From the NCBI RefSeq assembly GCF_010500245.1, contig NZ_JAAGOX010000011.1, positions 496,001 through 560,000 of the forward strand: a stretch of DNA of 64,000 nt. The letters run 5' to 3'. This DNA comes from Ruegeria sp. PrR005. GTDB taxonomy: Bacteria > Pseudomonadota > Alphaproteobacteria > Rhodobacterales > Rhodobacteraceae. Both the position numbers and the translations under genes were made by a program. Under the pieces are notes generated by a model. It did no database searches. It saw only the letters and a list, made by a program, of their open reading frames with translations, and was not told the origin of the DNA. Shown piece by piece: positions 60,874 through 64,000 of this stretch. How positions within the stretch are numbered: position 1 is the first letter of the stretch; every line of letters starts with the position of its first letter.

Positions 60874-61467
60874 TCAGATTTCGGCCTGGTCCATGCGAAT
60901 TCTTTCGAACGGATCCTGCTGCATCCTGTCGGACCTGTCTGGTGTGGGTCCAAAATCCGGCAGATAGAGCCCGGCGGTCCAACGATCCGGCAGACGCGCC
61001 AGCAGCCGCTCCAATCCGGCGACACGGCGCATTGCCCAGCGGCGCAACGCCTCTGCCTGAGCCGGGCTGAACCGGTAAAACCGGGCGAAGGCAGCCACGA
61101 CGGCCCTGCAAATGCGATCATACCCCAGCGTCAGACAGGCAATCACCGGCAGCAGAATCGCAAGCCCCAACAAGGTCGGCAGCACCCAGGGCCAACCGAT
61201 CATCAGCGCCAGGGCCAGAATCGCGGCCGAGTGGCGGAACTTTGGCTGATAGCGTGGTTTGCGTTTGGTGCCGCCCTCGCCCTGTTCCCGCATTGGCACG
61301 GCGGGCGCAATCTCTGGCAGGGTCTTGCGCGGCTTGACCTTGGGCTTGGCTGCTTCTTCGCGCATAACTTCTTGAACTACCTGATCTATTTTGGCTTCGT
61401 CGAATTCGCGCGGAGGCGATTTGAGCATTTCCACCCTTTGCGGGGGGGCATTCAGAGGATTCAACAT
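60874..61467 (-). CDS. Unknown membrane-anchored protein (paralogue of 60067-60687)
   Basis: The start at 61467 (MLNPLNAPPQ) gives 197 residues; ATG at 61476 is also possible. A basic, Lys-rich linker (KPKVKPRKTLPEIAP) leads to a hydrophobic pair of helices (HSAAILALALMIGWPWVLPTLL and LGLAILLPVIACLTLGYD) and the conserved tail LPDRWTAGLYLPDFGPTPD with MQQDPFERI. The same tail and membrane layout occur in the adjacent gene, so they arose by tandem duplication. The function is unknown. Confidence 0.6.
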   Translation of the reverse strand: MLNPLNAPPQRVEMLKSPPREFDEAKIDQVVQEVMREEAAKPKVKPRKTLPEIAPAVPMREQGEGGTKRKPRYQPKFRHSAAILALALMIGWPWVLPTLLGLAILLPVIACLTLGYDRICRAVVAAFARFYRFSPAQAEALRRWAMRRVAGLERLLARLPDRWTAGLYLPDFGPTPDRSDRMQQDPFERIRMDQAEI

Positions 61468-61665
61468 GGCACACATCCCAGATACGAGTATCCATCGCCC
61501 TGATTTGCGCCCGGCTTGCGGGCAAAGGGCGGTAACTTTGGCGATTTTGCCATCATCACGCACCCGACGCCCAGAAAATGTCACATTTGGGTCAAATTCG
61601 CCGCAAATCGAGTTGAGACCGGGGATAATCCCGTCTGCCCCGGCTCCATTGTTCGCATGACGGCA

Positions 61666-63324
61666 TCAACTCGGGTCGCGCCAGCGATTCACGATGGGAT
61701 AGCGCCGGTCCAGCCAGAAGGCGCGCGGGGTCAGCCGGGCACCGGGGGCCGATTGGAACCGCTTGTACTCGCTGATATAGATCAGATGCTCGACCCGGCG
61801 GGCGACATCGCGGTCGAACCCTGCGGCCACGCAATCGGCAATCGAGCCGTCCTGATCGACCAGAATGTTGAGGATCGCGTCCAGCTCGGGATAATCCGGC
61901 AGGCTGTCGCTGTCCTTCTGATCCGCGCGCAACTCGGCGCTGGGGGGCTTGTCGATGACCGAAGGCCGGATCACCTCGCCCGCCGGTCCCATCATCCAGG
62001 GCCGGTGGTTGGCGTTACGCCAGCGGCAGGTCTCGAACACCCGCGTCTTGTAGAGATCCTTGATCGGGTTGTAGCCGCCCGCCATGTCGCCATAGATGGT
62101 GGCATAGCCCACCGCCACCTCGGACTTGTTGCCGGTGGTCAGCAGCATCTCGCCAAACTTGTTGCTGAGCGCCATCAGCAAGAGGCCGCGCAGGCGGGAC
62201 TGGATGTTCTCTTCGGTCAGGCCCGGCTCGGTCCCGGCAAAGAGCGGCGCCAGCGTATTGGTCACTGCCGCCTGGCTTTCCGAGATCGCCACATAGTCGT
62301 AGCGCACGCCCAGCGCCTGCGCCACGGCCTCGGCATCCGCCAGCGACTCGGCACTGGTGTATTCCGATGGCAGCATCACGCAGCGCACGTTTTCGGCCCC
62401 CAGCGCATCGGTGGCGATCGCCGCCACCAGCGCGGAATCGACGCCGCCTGAGAGGCCCATCAAAACCTTAGAAAAACCGGTCTTGCGCATGTAGTCGCGC
62501 AGGCTTTCGACCATCACGCGGTAATCCTGCTCCCAGGCATCGGGCAGCGGCGCGATCTCGCCCTTGGCGATGCGCCAGCCTTCGGGCCCGCGTTCCAGAT
62601 CGACATGGGCCACGGTCTCGTCAAAGACCGGCATGCGGAACGCCAGCGCGCCGCCGGGGTTGAGGCCAAAGGTGCCGCCATCGAACACCTGATCGTCCTG
62701 ACCGCCCACCATGTTGAGATAAATGAGCGGCAGCCCGGTCTCGACCACCCGCGCCACCATTTGATTGACCCGGACGTCGTATTTGTCGCGGAAGTAGGGC
62801 GAGCCATTGGGGACCAGCAGGAACTCGGCCCCGGTCTCGGCCAGGGTCTCGGCCACATCCTCGTGCCAGGCATCCTCGCAGATCGGGCTGCCGATGCGGG
62901 TGTTGCCCACCGAATAGGGTCCGCCCAACGGACCGGCGTCGAAGATGCGCACCTCGTCGAACACGGTTTCATTGGGCAGGTGGGTCTTGAGCGAGCGGCT
63001 GGCGATCTTGCCACCCTTGAGGATCAGGTAGGCGTTATAGAGCTTGCCGTCCTCGACCCAGGGGCCGCCGATGGCCAGGGCCGGGCCGTCGGCGCATTCC
63101 TTGGCCAGCGCCTCGATCATCTCGATCGCGGCATCGTGAAAGACCGGTTTCAGCACCAGATCCTGGGTGTTGTACCCGGTGATGAACATTTCAGGCAGCG
63201 CAATCAGGTCCGCCCCCGCATCGCGCCCCTGCGCCCAGGCCTGTCTGGCCTTGGCCGCATTGCCGGCCAGATCACCGACCGTCGGATTGAGTTGCGCCAA
63301 AGTTATTCGGAAACGCCCGGCCAT
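61666..63324 (-). CDS. nadE: Glutamine-dependent NAD+ synthase
   Basis: A 552-residue two-domain enzyme. The N-terminal nitrilase domain has the Glu in IALPEMFITGYN, the Lys in LKTHLPNETVFDE and the Cys in GSPICEDAWHED, which release ammonia from glutamine. The C-terminal NAD synthase domain has the ATP-binding SGGVDSALVAAIA motif. It makes NAD+ from deamido-NAD+. The length is right for the glutamine-dependent form. It is a monocistronic minus-strand gene. Confidence 0.92.
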   Translation of the reverse strand: MAGRFRITLAQLNPTVGDLAGNAAKARQAWAQGRDAGADLIALPEMFITGYNTQDLVLKPVFHDAAIEMIEALAKECADGPALAIGGPWVEDGKLYNAYLILKGGKIASRSLKTHLPNETVFDEVRIFDAGPLGGPYSVGNTRIGSPICEDAWHEDVAETLAETGAEFLLVPNGSPYFRDKYDVRVNQMVARVVETGLPLIYLNMVGGQDDQVFDGGTFGLNPGGALAFRMPVFDETVAHVDLERGPEGWRIAKGEIAPLPDAWEQDYRVMVESLRDYMRKTGFSKVLMGLSGGVDSALVAAIATDALGAENVRCVMLPSEYTSAESLADAEAVAQALGVRYDYVAISESQAAVTNTLAPLFAGTEPGLTEENIQSRLRGLLLMALSNKFGEMLLTTGNKSEVAVGYATIYGDMAGGYNPIKDLYKTRVFETCRWRNANHRPWMMGPAGEVIRPSVIDKPPSAELRADQKDSDSLPDYPELDAILNILVDQDGSIADCVAAGFDRDVARRVEHLIYISEYKRFQSAPGARLTPRAFWLDRRYPIVNRWRDPS

Positions 63325-63483
63325 CTTGCCCTCTCAGCCTGTCCCTCGGATAGCCGATTTACCAGATCGACGCGCGAGGGAAAGCCAAATGCGCCAAAAG
63401 ACATTGCTCCTGCCCTAAGCCTGCCGTAATTTTGCCGTGCCGCACAGCATCAGACGGCCGACAAGGCAGACAGAGGCACAGGA

Positions 63484-64000
63484 ATGACCAAGATCCCCAG
63501 ACGTATCGCTTTCGTTACGGCAATGGCTGTCTCACAGGTTGCAGTTGCGCAGGACGTGCAGGTCCTGACGACGCAGGATGATATCGGGGGCGTCTACGAG
63601 GGTACGTTCCGGGGTGGGCTTCAGCATGGCACCGGCACATACCGTTTGCCCAACGGCTATGAATACGCGGGCGAGTGGGTCGATGGAGAAATCCGCGGCC
63701 GGGGTGTCGCGCGGTTTCCGAACGGGTCCGTCTATGAGGGGCAGTTCGTCAAGGGTAAACCCGAGGGTATGGGCAAGATCACTTTTTCCGATGGCGGCAC
63801 CTATGAGGGTGAGTGGAGCGACGGCGTCATCAATGGCCAGGGTGTCGCCACCTATGCCAACGGTGTCCGCTACGAAGGCGGATTTCGCGATGCGAAACAC
63901 CACGGCAAAGGCGTGATGCAAAGCCCCGGCGGCTATGTCTATGACGGCGACTGGGTGGATGGCGAAAAAGAGGGGATCGGCAAGATCACCTATCCCGACG
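63484..64000 (+). CDS. MORN-repeat protein, N-terminal part (3' end outside window)
   Basis: A reading frame opens at the ATG at 63484 (AGGA upstream) and runs past the window end. A signal peptide (MTKIPRRIAFVTAMAVSQVAVA) is followed by repeated units of about 23 residues with the MORN pattern Y-x-G-x-F-x-x-G-x-x-x-G-x-G: YEGTFRGGLQHGTGTY, YAGEWVDGEIRGRGVARF, YEGQFVKGKPEGMGKITF, and further copies. Bacterial MORN proteins are often envelope-attached; the function here is unknown. Confidence 0.85.
   Translation, partial: MTKIPRRIAFVTAMAVSQVAVAQDVQVLTTQDDIGGVYEGTFRGGLQHGTGTYRLPNGYEYAGEWVDGEIRGRGVARFPNGSVYEGQFVKGKPEGMGKITFSDGGTYEGEWSDGVINGQGVATYANGVRYEGGFRDAKHHGKGVMQSPGGYVYDGDWVDGEKEGIGKITYPD

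Overview
This window looks like chromosomal DNA of a marine Roseobacter-group alphaproteobacterium (Rhodobacteraceae). The reasons are high G+C by eye, many 4-bp ATGA stop/start overlaps, FAD/GcvT and MttB-family methylamine genes, HemP, an NsrR-type Rrf2 regulator, a TrxC thioredoxin and a long array of RTX genes. The species assignment is inference; no rRNA or tRNA gene was seen.

Left part (1-19.3 kb): the 3' end of a class III aminotransferase with a His/Cys-rich tail comes first. A hemP operon follows, with a candidate iron-responsive palindrome upstream. Next is a four-gene minus-strand operon for methylated-amine catabolism (FAD-GcvT dehydrogenase, MttB-family methyltransferase, TetR regulator, FAD oxidoreductase) that converges on a Tat-exported MBL-fold hydrolase. 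Then come an M23 lipoprotein, a phosphoribosyltransferase, a GST, a small methyltransferase-like protein, a four-gene peptide/opine-type ABC transporter and an MscS-family channel.

Middle (19.5-27.3 kb): eight tightly overlapping plus-strand genes form a glycan-building operon: a nucleotide-sugar dehydrogenase, four glycosyltransferases, a histidine phosphatase, a polysaccharide-deacetylase-like protein and a methyltransferase-like protein. The last is a paralogue of the one at 10.3 kb.

RTX array (27.5-45.8 kb): eight full-length RTX proteins and one 74-residue mini version lie in tandem on the minus strand. They share a C-terminal RTX and secretion module but carry unrelated N-termini: a propeller-like repeat domain, ELWxxDGT repeats, two different HExxH metalloprotease domains, PPC repeats and several unrecognised domains. 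Two members share a perfect 344-bp tract, which implies recent gene conversion. No HlyB/HlyD/TolC exporter is in the window. The block is bracketed by two related double-repeat sequences in opposite orientation (27.35 and 46.91 kb) that resemble relic insertion-sequence ends. A perfect 116-bp tandem duplication with strong hairpin potential lies upstream of the array.

Right part (47-64 kb): small membrane proteins, TrxC, an acyl-CoA thioesterase, an L,D-transpeptidase, a cold-shock protein, the classic divergent arylesterase/YbbA-YbbP locus, NsrR next to an FNR-like box, a gamma-glutamylcyclotransferase-like protein, glutamyl-tRNA synthetase, and a second MBL-hydrolase/FAD-oxidoreductase pair with the same convergent 4-bp overlap as the first. 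Two paralogous unknown membrane proteins, NAD+ synthase and the start of a MORN-repeat protein close the window.
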